DNA of 64,000 nucleotides. Source: Tamarix chinensis. Taxonomy: Eukaryota > Streptophyta > Magnoliopsida > Caryophyllales > Tamaricaceae. Shown piece by piece: positions 47,643 to 59,982 of the stretch. The stretch covers positions 53,202,218 through 53,266,217 of the forward strand of contig CM060181.1 in the NCBI GenBank assembly GCA_030549775.1. Reading direction: 5' to 3'. Below the pieces are notes generated by a model. That model made no database searches. It saw only the letters and a list, made by a program, of their open reading frames with translations, and was not told where the DNA came from. How positions within the stretch are numbered: position 1 is the first letter of the stretch; each line of letters opens with the position of its first letter. A program made the translations under genes and the position numbers.

Positions 47643-49897
47643 ATGCATTCACTAATTATTCCGATTTCGGCGCCAGGAGCATGGTTTGTATCGCCGTCTG
47701 ACGCCAGCATGCGTCGGCGATGTCCCGATGCCCTTTCGATTCTTCTCCGTCGTAGATGCTTGAAACTTGGTTCACTGAATTCAGTCACTGTCCCTCTTTT
47801 CCGGCGTTCACGAACTTGGATGACTGATGTTACTGGCCGTCCTAGCTCACTCGTTTCTAGGTATTTCTTCGCTCGCAGTTGTGCATCTTCTTCCGCTATC
47901 GACTTTGTCGGACTCGGCGGATCGGTGGTGTTACGGGATACCGGGGCAACGTTGCTGGTTATGGCCGGCGCATATGGTCTCGTCTCCGCATTCGATATTC
48001 TTAGCCAGCATAACGTCATCCAGCAGGTTATCCTCAATTTTACTTTCCCTCTGCATATTTTACTTTGAGGTATGTTCGGTACGTCACTTTATACTTTACT
48101 TCTTTTCGACAGAAAAGTATGTTCGGTAATAATCTCGTATTCGACATTTTACCATATTTAGAAAAAGTAATTATTCAGTTATTCTAAAATACGTATTTAT
48201 AGTGACCTGTATGGTTCTCGGTGAAATAAATTTCGTAAATTGCTGATGTATTTGTTAATTCTATTTTTTTAACCGATCTGGACAGAGTTACTCTTTGTAT
48301 AATTCATCTTCATCTTCCTTGCTCCCTGCTTCCTCATCTCTCGTCTTGTCAGCTGGTTGGTGTTGAAACAAATCTTAACTCAACCTCAATCTATTTAGAT
48401 CTATCACTTTGATTCTTGCTATTGTCTCTCTGATATCTTATCCTTTTTTTTTTTGGGTGTGGCAAAGTAAGTTTAGTTGGAATTCAAGTCTCTGAGTAAT
48501 GGGAGGATAGAAGGTGAGTGTGGATGAGGTTGCAAGTTTGCAGTCGCTGTTTCTTGTGAAATTCAGACGAAAACAACTATTGGAGTGTAAATCCAGACGG
48601 CTACTTGTGTTTCCTCGTTAGATCTTGCTCCAACTAAGGCGAGCCATGAATGACAAAATCCTCTTGAAGTCAAAAGAATACTATATAAATGAGAATAGAA
48701 AGCAGTAGAAATTTTGTTTTCACCGTATCAGTACTTGTAGTTGAGATCACGATGCTATTCTCGGTCATTTTTATACGATTGAGTCTTTATTTTTATGATG
48801 ATGATTCCCAGTTTAATATTCTCTTATTATGTCAGAGTTTGAGCAGAAAGCTAGTTCATATACTATCAGGTTTGGTTTTCATGGGTGCATGGCCGCTTTT
48901 CAGGTATTCATCCCACTGGCCCTGATTTCCTTAAATACATTTGGGGGCTGTTTTAAACTTTCAAATTTTTTTACACTCAGATTGTTTTAATGCTTGAATA
49001 GCACCTCAACGGAGGCTCGTTACTTTGCTGCTATCGTTCCACTTGCTAATTGCTTGAGGCTTCTGGTATATGGCCTATCACAGGGAGCTGATCAAGCACT
49101 TATAAAATCACTTACCAGAGACGGGAACCCAGAGTAAATCCTCTATTAACTTATGGATGGATTTTTTTTTTTATATATTTCGTTTCTGTTATTTAGGTCA
49201 GGAATGTGTTTTGACTTGGAATTTATTGGTTAATGTCTGGATGCAGGGAATTACTTCGAGGTCCGTTCTATTATGTGCTGGTGTTAATATTATGCACTGT
49301 GGTCTTTTGGCGTGAATCTCCCGTTGGAGTTATCTCAATGGCAATGATGTGTGGGGGTGACGGTAAGAAATCTGCATTATCCACAACTACTAATTTTGCT
49401 TCTTTCAACCACTTCTGTTCAGACTACTTTGTTGATAGGGGTTGCTGATATAATTGGTAGAAGGTTCGGATCAGTGAAGATCCCTTATAACCAAAATAAG
49501 AGCTGGGTTGGTAGCGTTTCAATGTTTTCATTTGGTTTCTTGATCTCACTAGGGTAAGTACCCTGCTCTAATATTATGGCAAGAAATGTCAAACGATGTT
49601 ATCGGTGAATTATGCCCTTAAAATCGTATTGCTTTTTCATCCGAAGGGAATTCTGAAACAAGATCCGAACTTCATCTTGTTTCTCGAACCCTAACTATTC
49701 ATCATTACTACATATGTAGGATGCTGTACTACTTTTCAGCTCTAGGATACTTCCAGTTGGATTGGTTTGCGACTATGAAGAAAGTTGCTTTTGTATCTCT
49801 GGTAGCGACGGCCATCGAATCACTACCTGCAGAGCTAATTGATGATAACATATCTGTTCCTCTAGCCACTATGGCTATAGGTTATATGATATTTTGA
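47643..49897 (+). CDS. VTE5: Phytol kinase, chloroplastic (six exons)
   Basis: Phosphorylates phytol (CTP-dependent in the family) to phytyl phosphate for tocopherol synthesis and phytol salvage at plastid envelope membranes. Exons: 47643-48026, 48836-48903, 49002-49133, 49247-49362, 49439-49553, 49720-49897; all introns are GT-AG and phases join cleanly to 330 codons. The first exon encodes a basic, Ser-rich transit-peptide-like N terminus. An internal ATG at 47709 (residue 23) is an alternative start. Diagnostic segments: SLSRKLVHILSGLVFM (exon 2), STEARYFAA (exon 3), ELLRGPFYYVL and FWRESP (exon 4), CGGDGVADIIGRRFG (exons 4-5), ESLPAELIDDNISVPLATM (exon 6). Several membrane helices are evident. 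It resembles the VTE5 type more than farnesol kinase because of STEARYFAA and DDNISVPLAT. Oddity: the model ends GYMIF-stop by running past a possible donor at 49881, whereas family members usually end with a different short tail. Confidence 0.88.
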
Positions 49898-52751
49898 CTT
49901 ATTGTCATAACTCTAAATTGCCAACACATCATATTTATTAATGATTGTTTTATTATATCATTATTGTTCAAATTGATGTATTTTTTTTGTTCTCTTTTTT
50001 TTTTGGTAGGAAAAGGGTTATAGTTAAATGAATAGGAAGCTTGTGCCTACCGACACAATCTTGGTTGGATAGACTCATAATATCTTATGCAAATGTTTTA
50101 ACTTGTATGTTTATGGTTAAAGGAACCGGTTGATGGGTCTCCTTGAAATTAGGGGATAAGTCTTTGAGTATTTTATTTTTCAAAATTGAACAATAACGGT
50201 TGATTGAAATGTCAAACTAGTTGGTTGGTTTGTTGAATATATAAATAGGTCTTTCCTCACGTGGACAAACCCGTACCCTCAATTCTCAAGCCTGTTGATT
50301 CCTCTCTCGTACATCATCACTCTATCTCTCTTTTTCGCTCTAATCACTTATTTCTTTATCAAATTACATAATCTAGAGCTTGTTAGGACCGACTAAACAA
50401 ATCAAAGCCATTTGACAACAAGAATAACAACCTTGTTACTCGATTTCATCCATAATCAAGGGTAAGCCTTTACTAAACCCTAACTCTTATTTCGACAAAT
50501 TCAATGCAAAATTAGAGCTTATTCTGATTCAATTATGGTTCCATTAGAGTTCATTTAGCCTTTTAGTGTTTAATGGCAAGCCATATCATTATTTTTCATC
50601 TCATTTTTTGTTCCTAGCCCTAATTTTCATTTCAACCTTATTAGTTTCCATTTCTTCTCCTCAAATTTAGCTCTTGGTTGTGCCATCACTCAATTAAACT
50701 TCTCTCGTACATATGTTATTCTTCATTCGACATGATTAAACAAAAATCCACGGCTGCTAATTACCACTATAAATGGAAGGGTATATTTTAGGGTTCTCCT
50801 AAAAAGGCTTGAACATTATTGAATCATCCGACAATGTCATATACACCGATTGAGGAGCCATACAACAACTCCACATCTAGAGAGTCTACTCTACCCTCTA
50901 TGGAGCATAGGGGTCCATCACAACCACCTAGGCCTATTGCTTTTATACCGTCAGTACTAAGACTTGCGTTGAGTGTTTTAGGCCCCCCTCTATGTAGTAT
51001 CTCTATGATCTCCACCTTATTCCCTTCTTCATTCTCCATGATCCTATCTATGTAGACTTGGTTCATCTCTTTTACATTAACCTCACTATCGACATTCTTG
51101 GTTCTCGCCTTACTATACATATAATGGAGTCCCCATAGTCCTTGCTGAGGCTAGGATACTTGGGATTCATAGTGATATCTATATGGGGACAACATTTAGT
51201 AAGTGGATGCAGACTTGCACACGTGCTACCATCTTCACTAATATAGAGCAACACCATTATGTGCACGAAGTTACTGCTAGTTCCTACTATTTTCCACTCA
51301 TCAAGCAGGTATATCACTACCTCGTCTACTCCATAATCTCCACGAGATGGCTTAGTAGTTGATATGACAGCGAAGGATTGGTACAGGGTAGACCACATTC
51401 TTATCGGTACTCTAATGAGGTTTGGAGTTGAAGGTTGCTTTTAGATACAAATCAATTATCATAAGGATCCTTTGAAATTTTGGTATAACCTTCGATAACT
51501 TTCTAGCTACATAACTCTACCTTTAGAATGGGATGGACATACTAGATATAGTCACACTCCACATAATAGAATATGAGATGAGTGAAGATGGGCAGACCTT
51601 GGTGCTCATAACAAAGGCTTGTGCTACACTCCTTCGCATTGGTTGTGTCACAACTACACCTCAATCACAACCTCCAACTATAGATGGAGATGCCATCCCT
51701 CTACCATCTTATGACTCATTGGCACCTATTGATATCCCATTTATTTTTGGAGCTTCCACATTAACCGATCTACCTTTCTCATCCATTGTGCATCCACTGA
51801 CCAACACTTAGGGTTGTGTGATTGTATCTAGAATGTGCAATTTTTTGCTCTAGAGTATACGATGTTGGATACCAAAATAGCCGCTAATGAGAGGCACTAG
51901 GGGATCTTAGAGACCGATGTGTGCTATCTACTTATAGTTTTAACTTGACTTTGAGCCACACCATCAAAATGATATCGGGATGAGGTAAGTTGTAGGGGTT
52001 GCTGATGATGTCCATAGACTAAATACTAAAGATGTTGCCGCTCTAAATGTTGATGCTCTAGATGTTGTGGCTAGCTTGATACACACTATTGATCCTCCTC
52101 CATCTTCTTCCATTATTGATGAATCACTCGCAGAGGCTACTCGGATTAGTAGAGCTGCTCTTAAGACTACTAACTCTAAGGATACAGAAAATGAAGACCT
52201 AGATAACTTGTCTCTGCCACCATTCATCACAACCCTACACTCTACTCCACCTTCATATAATCTGGGCACATTTGACATTGATCAAGACTCTGTATAGTCC
52301 TTGGTTGCACCGATGAATGGGCTATATAGTTCTTTTTTATTGTATTTGGGTCATAGTTGTATTCATAAATTTTGTGATTATATGAACTTAGTTGACTCGG
52401 TAATCTCTAGATATTAATGTTATGTTGTTTTCTCATCTCATGTACTATGTTTACTGTTTTCATTATATATATAAGATGAGATTATTCAACTTTATGAATC
52501 CATTGTCTATTTATAATTTCACTACTATACTATGATCTATACTAATCACTACCTATGAGTATGCACTAGTTCATAGGATAATTCCTTTAAATTTGGAGTA
52601 TTCTCCCTTTTGTATGTAGGGTTCACGCATGAGTTTCCTATCTCATATTTTGTTGAAGCCAAAAAAAGGAAGAGAAATCCAAAACATATATTTAAAGTTG
52701 AAAATGTTAAGGAATTGGTGGTTTATTTGGGTATTTTAGCTTCAATCTTTT
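49898..52751. other. Gene 3' flank and unassigned, possibly retroelement-derived DNA
   Basis: A TATA-like tatataaataggt at 50238-50250 is followed by a pyrimidine-rich leader texture (50260-50400), suggesting an LTR-like promoter, but no matching partner was found. Between about 50820 and 52300 composition is more even and broken frames run on the plus strand (50819-51055, 51533-51811, 52067-52297, Ser/Thr/Pro-rich). No domain could be recognised in them. The minus-strand frames over the same stretch look like shadows. I see no supportable host gene here. Confidence 0.4.
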
Positions 52752-53982
52752 TGTAACACCCTAAAATTTCATAAACTTTTATTTTAGGCATTTAGCCTTT
52801 TTATTCAAAATATACCCTTTTTATTCAAAATATATCCTTAAGCCTTGGCCTAATTATTTTATTAATAATCTTTTACCTGTAACCTAAATAAATTCCTAAA
52901 CTTTTTTTTCCGATTGTTTTGACTTATTTCCTTTTTGCTATGCCTACTCTGATATGTATTGTATGTTGTTAAGCATGAAATTATGTGATCATGGATATAT
53001 TAGATACACATGCTAGGGTTTTTGTATGTAAAACCTTAAATAAAGGCAAATTGGTTATTTGGCTTATCTAATAATTTATCTGGATGATAAATTTGTTTAA
53101 TTATTATGTTTTAGCCTTTTTATGGAAACTTATTAAATAAAATGGCTTTAGTAATTGAAAAGGATGATAATGTAGTAATTATGACCTTAGGGGCGTTTTG
53201 CTCATTTTCTAACTAATGCGTCTAAATTAAAGTGAACAATTGAGCCTAGAATGACCTTAGTGTATTTTTACGGCTAACCTTGATCTTGATTATGCATGTA
53301 TCAGAATAATTGGAAGTGAGTAAAATGGTTAAAAGTATGGAAATCGGATATATGTGGTTCGTCTGCAATTTCATGTTCACCTTAATAAAATACTAAAGTA
53401 AAAGACTTCAAGATCGGAAATGGTGGTTCTTTAGGGGTCGCTATCCCTAAGATGTGGTTTAGCCCACAATTGATTTTGGATTTTTATTGGTATGCCTTAG
53501 TACCCCAGTCAGGCCCTATATGTTACTCTATTCTATTATGCTGATTGATAGGGGGTATGCATACTTATGGATTAGGTGTCCTTGTTAGTAGAGTATTGTT
53601 TTACCATCGTTTTGATCAAATTCTAGAATAAGGATAAATTGGTTATTTGACTTATCTAGTAATTTAACTGCATGATAAATTAGTTTAATTGTTATGTTTT
53701 ATCCTTTTTCTTCTTTTTCCCTGCTCCAAACCCTCACTTGTCTCTCCCACAATTACTCCCTCGGCAACGACAACTTTTTCCGTTGCTTTGGCATCCACTC
53801 CAGAACCCCTGACCACACCATCTCCACCGCTACCATCCCTCCCTCCTTCCCTCAACTTCTTTCTACGCTAAACCAGTCCTTGCACCAGATCCTCCTCTTT
53901 GGTCCATTTGGCCTCAACCTCTCAGCCTTCCCCTACCCTCCATTTTCATGTGCCACCCCTTCACAGCCCTACTTGTAGCCAG
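52752..53982 (-). repeat. Shuffled fragment of the long-LTR family, copy E
   Basis: Starts TGTAACACCCTAAAATTTC at 52752. 53395-53600 (agatcggaaatggtggttctttagg ... atacttatggattaggtgtcc) matches copy B at about 28895-29110 in the same orientation, but the pyrimidine block that precedes it in copy B is absent at that place. About 53625-53700 then repeats 53030-53120 (ttggttatttg(a/g)cttatcta) and leads into a C/T-rich tract up to 53982. The copy has thus lost, duplicated and reordered segments. The frames at 53689-53978 are pyrimidine-tract artefacts. Confidence 0.65.
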
Positions 53983-56946
53983 TGTAATACCCCAAATTTT
54001 TAAAACCAAAGTTTAAATATTTAACCCTTAATTGAGATATTTTAATATTAAATTTTATTTATTTATTTATTTATTTGGGGACTCTTGAGTTATAAAGTAT
54101 ATGGAATTATTTAATAAATTAAATGTAATTATTTTTATCATGTTACCTTATTTAAATAAATCCCAAATCCATAATTTTTACAAAAATTATTATCTTAAAT
54201 AAATACCTAAATTTGAGATAATTAATTTAATATTTTTTCTAAAAACTAATTTTATTCTAATCCCTAATCCTAATTCTAAAAAATATATTTCTTTTTTTTC
54301 TCATTTCTCTTTTCATTTTCATTTTCTTCTTTTTCTATTTTCTTTTTTTTTTCTTCCTCATTTTCCTCCCACCTTTCCCCCCTTGGGCCGCCCAGCCCCC
54401 TCCCCTTCTCCTTTTTCCCTTCTCCGACTAGGCCAGCCTACACCCACCTTCCCCCTTCTTCTCCTTTCTTTCCCCTCTTTCGCTTTGGGCCAACCTACTC
54501 CTCTCTCCCCCTTCTTTATTTTTCTCGCGAAGGGTCAACTCACTCTCCCCTCTTTCTCCTTCTTTTTCCCCCCGCCCCTCTTTCCCTTTCTTCTTCCCTT
54601 GCACCCCCTCCCGAGCCAAACACCCCCTAACCTCCCTCGCATGTCTTCTCCCCTATGCCCTACACCCTGACTACTCCAACACTGACCACACTTGCACAGT
54701 TGCACCACCTCCTCCTCATGTTGTCCTTCTTTCCATTTTTGGCCCAACCCCTTGGTCCCCTCCTTCATCCATAGACCTGCCCCCATATTTCACCCTTGAC
54801 GCCCTGCCATGCCTGACAAATGACAACAATCGTTTTCCCCGCTCTAGCACCCACTATCCTGCTCCCGCTCCCACTCGCCCTCCCTCTCTTCTCTTCTTTT
54901 TCTTCTTCTTCCCCTCCTATCTGCGTCACTTCCCCTTTGAGCCTCCCTCTCCCAACCAACCCTCTCTTCCTTTCTTCCCATATTTTCCCTTGTTTTTCCT
55001 TTAGCAAACCCACATCACCCCTTTACCACCTTTGCCGCCCAACTAGCCACCACGCCACCACGCCACCCTCCTACACCCTACACCCCCTCTACAACACCCT
55101 GAGCCACCGGCACCAACCACCCTGCGGCCTATCCTCCCATTTTTCTCCCTTCCACATTTAACCCCCTACATCGTGACCTTATCCCCCTCTCCTCCTCCCT
55201 TTTGCCGTCATTTCAGCCTCCCTTCAACTGCCAAGCACCACCCCAACATCCTCCCCTCCACCTAACCCGAGCCACCTACCCTCTCCCCTTCCCTTCTCTT
55301 CTTCCTTCCCCTTCCCTCCTCTTCTCCCTCCTTCTGATGCACCCTCTTCCCGCGGTCACTGCCGCCGTCTTTGCCACCCTTGAGGCGCCATACTCTGACC
55401 TGCAACCACCCCTTCACCCTGCCTCACACTGATAACCACCACACATCCCCCTACACCAGTCGCCCCTTCTCTTCCTTTCCTTATCCTTTCTTCCTCTTCC
55501 CTTATTTGGCACCTCCCTTCCAGTATCCCACAGAGCCACTGCCTTCACCTGCGAGCCGCCTACACCACACCCCAACACCCAACCACCTCCTTTCTCACCC
55601 CTATACCCAACAACCATCACCCATACCTCTCTAACACCTCCCCTAACCCCTTTACCCAAGCCTCCCCACCCTCCTTATTCCCCCCTTCATCCAAAATGCA
55701 TGGCTCATGTTGCATGGCAGCGTGAGTTATGCCATATATTTTGGTGTATATTTAACACATATTAAGGTATAAGACCATTATTTAATATTATATTTAATAC
55801 AAATCATTCTTTTATTTATCTAGTATTAATATGTTACATGTAACATTATTTTTAGGTATAATTTCTTCTAATCGAATCTTAAGCCTTTTAAGGTAGGAAT
55901 ATCGGTTAAGGTTGGTTTGGTTGAGAATAAAGTAGATGTTATAGTCATAAAATGTGTGGATTATCATATACTAGCACATTAGAATTTTTGGTATGTGATT
56001 TATGTAAAAATATAGTCTTACTTTCCAATCCCATGATTATTGTATTACCTTATATATGGTGTGATATGTGTGAAAGGGGTGACTAAGAAAATTGGGGATG
56101 ATGTTAATGAAAAAATGTTAGCTGCATATACATGCTAGGCTAGGAGATTATGGACACCTATAATGAAAAAGAACTAATAGGGACCCTAAAGGCAATTTGG
56201 TATTTTAGACATCTCCTAGTGTTTAAACCTAAGTGGGGTGCCTAATGAGTTAGGAATGTTGTTAAAAGTGGAGATAGGGGTTTAGTAGGTTATAAATGTA
56301 TGTGATAGTGGAAATATTAATATTTTTGGGTATAGGGTTATTATGGCGGTGATAATTACAAAAAATGTGATGGTTAAGGAATAAGTGGCACAAGAAATTA
56401 TAATAAGTGTTTTTTGGTGTTGGTAATACATGGTTGGGTATAAGTATTAGTGTTTTATGGCCTAGGAGCATTTTAGTAATTTGGCATATGCAATGGAGTT
56501 CAACTCGATAAGCATGCATGATAGATGGTAAAGAGGTGCTAGGTATTGAAATGGGGGTGTTGAGGTGTTAACAATACAAGTTTAGGTTACAAATGGTGAA
56601 ACATATAGAAAAGGAGTTATTTGGTAATTTTGGAGGTATAAGGATGAATATACTAATAAATGTGCATGTTAAGTGTTAAAGGGTGATTATTTGTGGAGAT
56701 AAGGTTTGGTGGTCCTAATATTTTATGTTTAGGTATAAATGGTGATAACAGATGGAATAGGGGTATTTTAATAATTTTAGAGGTATAAGAGTGAAGGTAC
56801 GAATAAATATGCATTCTAAGTGTTAAAGGGTGATTATGTGTGGAGATAATGTTTGATGGTGCTAGTACTTCATGCTTGGGTATAAATGGGGAAATATGTG
56901 GAATAGAAGTATTTTGGTAATTTTAGAGGTGTAAGAGTGAAGATAC
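53983..56946 (-). mobile_element. Long-LTR family, copy D, interrupted by the Athila-type element
   Basis: Starts TGTAATACCCCAAATTTTTA at 53983, then an AT-rich part, a 1.3-kb C/T-rich block (54290-55690), and a gcatggctcatgttgcatggc segment at 55697, matching copy B at about 26695-26725. A ctagcacattag segment near 55970 matches copy B near 26980. It stops at 56946 where the Athila LTR begins, so the rest presumably continues beyond the window. The proline/serine-rich frames at 54383-55634 and their opposite-strand partners lack domains and are by-products of the pyrimidine block. Confidence 0.75.
56591..56946. repeat. 146-bp tandem array in LTR copy D
   Basis: Units start with aaatggtga/aaatgggga at 56591, 56737 and 56884 (146- and 147-bp steps) and contain ggtaattttggaggtataag and aagtgttaaagggtgatta. 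About 2.4 units are visible before the Athila LTR cuts the array. The unit is unlike the arrays in copies A and B. Confidence 0.85.
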
Positions 56947-58481
56947 TGATGCACTGTCGTATGCACAACAAATTTAACAAATAAATCCTAATCCCCAAAT
57001 ACGTAGTATATGGCAAGAAGGAGTCGAACCCACAAGGAATGACGTTTTAATCACTAATTTTTCTATTGATGTTATAAACCCGTTTGTACAATTTCATTGA
57101 TTCCTAACTAAATTCAATTATACTAAAGCTTTAACCACGACTTTACAATTAGGGGAGGATTGAATTGATGATGGAATTAAAATGCCATACATTCACATAA
57201 AAGAATGACTCTAAATAGTTTAATGTTGACTTAAGAAATTCAGAATAATAATTTCTATACTTCCTCTCAACCTTAATAAATTGAATATGCTCTCAATTTA
57301 TTTTTGCATCCAATTAATAACCTAGGTTACGAACACTAGATTCAATTAATGGTAGCATTATGAACGGGAAGTAGCCAACTACAATCATAATCACAAAAGC
57401 TCGGATCATGCAATTGCACGAATTAATGGTCTTTTTTGCTACTATAGACAAATTAATTAACAATTACGGATTAATTTCATTGTCTTAGCAAAGACTAAGT
57501 CCTAAACCAAATAGGTGATCAATCTAATCAGTTCAAGAATCTTAATCTATGATATGGAATCATTCAATTCAGACCATTAATTCAATTAAACCTCATGTAG
57601 AATCAAACATTTAAATTGTGAAATGATAATTAAGTTATGATTCCATCTTCAATTCATCCTACCCTGTTCTACTTACTCAAATTTCTGCATATTCACAATT
57701 CATACAATTATACAGAAATATTATAAATTAATGACAACAACACATTCACAAATTCTATTATATCAACAATTAGATAACAATGAAATGATCACAAGTAAAA
57801 TTACACAAAAACTACTTAGATTCTGCAAAATGAAGATACAGAAATTTACAAAGGAATAGAGGAAACTTATCAATTGAAGTGCAGAATGTCAAATCATCAA
57901 TAGAATTCAAGAAGATCAAAGATTGGAATTGTGCATTACATGTATGTTCTAAAGGAATAAAGGAAGAAAAATACATTCGATCCTTTTTCTCTCGATATCC
58001 CGAACTCTGTTTTTCTATCCAATTTTATCAGGAACAAGTCGCGTGGCAGTTATACATTTTTAATCGAAAACACGGTCCATGTTTATGAAACACGGGACCC
58101 CCGTGTTTTCTTCCAACCGTTCTGCTGACAGAGCTTTACCGACTGCCATTCGGGATTAATAACACGGTCCGTGTTATGGAAACACGGGACCCCCCGTGTT
58201 TTTGACTCTTCCACTCAATTCCTTTGAAAGTTTGAGCTTCACTTCTCTTGATATATTTGTTTCCTTTCCAACTTTGCTCTCCTTGATTCGGCATTTCTTG
58301 ATGTGTTCTCTACTTGATTTCTTCTTCTCATTGATTTCTCCTTGAATTTCTTCAATTATTTTCTTTCCTGTAAAACTTATTCAAAGGAGGAAAATTCGAC
58401 GAAAAGATTAAATCTAGTAGAAATTATGAGGGATAAATGATATTTTTAGACATGAAAATAATCAATAAATCTCATCTATCA
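56947..58481 (-). repeat. 3' LTR of an Athila-type Ty3 retrotransposon (1535 bp)
   Basis: On the plus strand it begins TGATGCACTGTCG and ends ctatca, so on the minus strand it reads TGATAGATGAG...CAGTGCATCA, with TG..CA ends. The preceding gatac (56942-56946) would be half of the target duplication; the partner lies outside the window. The end near the polypurine tract and the cttgtgggttcgact phrase near 57030 are typical of Athila LTRs. Two copies of a near-palindromic cacggtcc(a/g)tgtt...cacgggacccccgtgtt unit lie at 58071-58115 and 58163-58205, related to the internal array at 61790-62300. The frame at 57879-58088 is not a gene. Confidence 0.8.
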
Positions 58482-58497
58482 AATACCCCCATACTTG
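58482..58497 (-). promoter_or_regulatory. Polypurine tract of the Athila-type element
   Basis: The minus strand reads caagtatgggggtatt immediately before the LTR start at 58481. A short G-rich tract abutting the 3' LTR primes plus-strand DNA in LTR retrotransposons. Confidence 0.6.
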
Positions 58498-59982
58498 AAT
58501 TATTGCTTGTCCTCAAGCAATATCATAACATGCACATGAATACATCAAGAAATGTAAGAGAAACAGATTATGGAATACAAGATTTATTAGATTGGAATTA
58601 TTCATGTACGAAGTTCAAATTGGACTGGGACTGAAAAATACTTGTAAATCATGAAATATCACTGATAGAAATATTTTTGGATCACATCTTAAATCACCTT
58701 AAAAACAGTCTTATCAAATGCTCAAACGTTTTAAGAACGAAAATTATAATAATTAGTATCTCATCATGCAAATTAGATCAAGACTAATGAAATTCAATTT
58801 GGTAAATTTTTACTTTCGGAATGTGGGAACGCTCACTCTTTAGTGTAAAGGGTAAGATGTGTTTACTCTCAAATTCTCTCCAAATGATGATGATCACCCA
58901 TATGTTTGCCATTATTCTCAATTCGCCACCACTAAAAGAACTAAATTATATAAGAATCAAAAGGTCTTAAATTTGGTTGTAATGGGGCTAGGGTTCTAAG
59001 GTGGGATGGAATTTTGGTATTGTAGCTAGACTCTACCAACTAGAGGAGCAGAATTTTTTTTTTCAAACCCTTCCATTCAACCAAACAACATCAAAAGACA
59101 TGAAATTTTATTCTCTTCTTCTTCTTTTCTTTTTCTTTTTCTCTTTTTTTTTCTTATTTTTTTATAAATATCCACACCCCCATACTTAGATTTTACCTTA
59201 TTAACAAAACAAAAGTTCTCCTTGAAAATATTTTTGCTCCACTAGTCGTAGAGTAAGGAAGGGAAATACATATGGAGATTAGTTGTTAATAAAGTTTAAA
59301 TCAATAAAACAGGTCTATAGGCTCAAAGGGGTATGCAATGGATAACAATTTTTCAAGGTAGGTTATTTGGCCTTGTAGCTAACAAAGAAAGAAGAGTGCC
59401 TTTATCATTTTCAAATATCCTAAAGTTCTATGCAGTCTTGAAGAGACTAATGGCAAATTCTAGTTTCACATATCATTGGAGAATGCACACAAAAGAGAAA
59501 TATATTTTGGATAAGCAATGTATCCAAAGATTAGGCCCAAACGCTCACCATGTTATATTCACCAATTTTGAATTTCATTGTATCTCATTCTTAGTCAATG
59601 CATGATTTGATCTCTAATCATTCTAACTTTCTTTCCTTCACTATTATCACATCTTCAATTTCTATCTTTAAGGTGTCAAAAGATGTTGATCAAAACATAC
59701 AATAAGTATATAAAATTATCCGTTTTGAAAATAATTCAGTCCCATACTTTGTTTTACTTCGTACATGGATTACTCAAATCTAATACTTACTATTTTTTTT
59801 TAAACAAAGGAATAAATTAACTAACTACCACTTAACAAACATATATAACATTTACTAACTATTTCTACGAAAAAGTAATCATAAGCCTACGAATACGAAT
59901 GCACCAATGCACCCCCCTTACTTAATGTGTTCATTGTCCCTAATGAACAAATGCAAGTGAAGAAAAAGATGAAGAATCAGAT
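58498..59982. other. Athila internal 3' non-coding region
   Basis: Sequence between the Athila ORF stop and the polypurine tract. It includes a C/T-rich run near 59110-59165 on the plus strand. The frames at 58437-58634, 59001-59189 and 59333-59605 have no recognisable domain. Long 3' non-coding DNA here is usual for Athila elements. Confidence 0.5.

Noticed and set aside
47579..48037. Minus-strand 152-codon frame over phytol kinase exon 1
   Set aside because: It is the antisense shadow of a real exon; the plus strand carries the conserved protein with splice sites and matching phases.
50819..51811. A second host gene downstream of the phytol kinase
   Set aside because: Only short broken frames rich in Ser/Thr/Pro were seen, with no recognisable domain or splice structure. 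Left as unassigned.
54383..55634. Overlapping proline-rich frames on both strands
   Set aside because: The same kind of pyrimidine-rich block as in copy B; matching sister sequence shows frame-disrupting differences.
57020..57050. tRNA B-box-like gggttcgactcc (minus strand)
   Set aside because: No A box, acceptor stem or anticodon arm is present around it. The phrase is a regular part of Athila-type LTRs.
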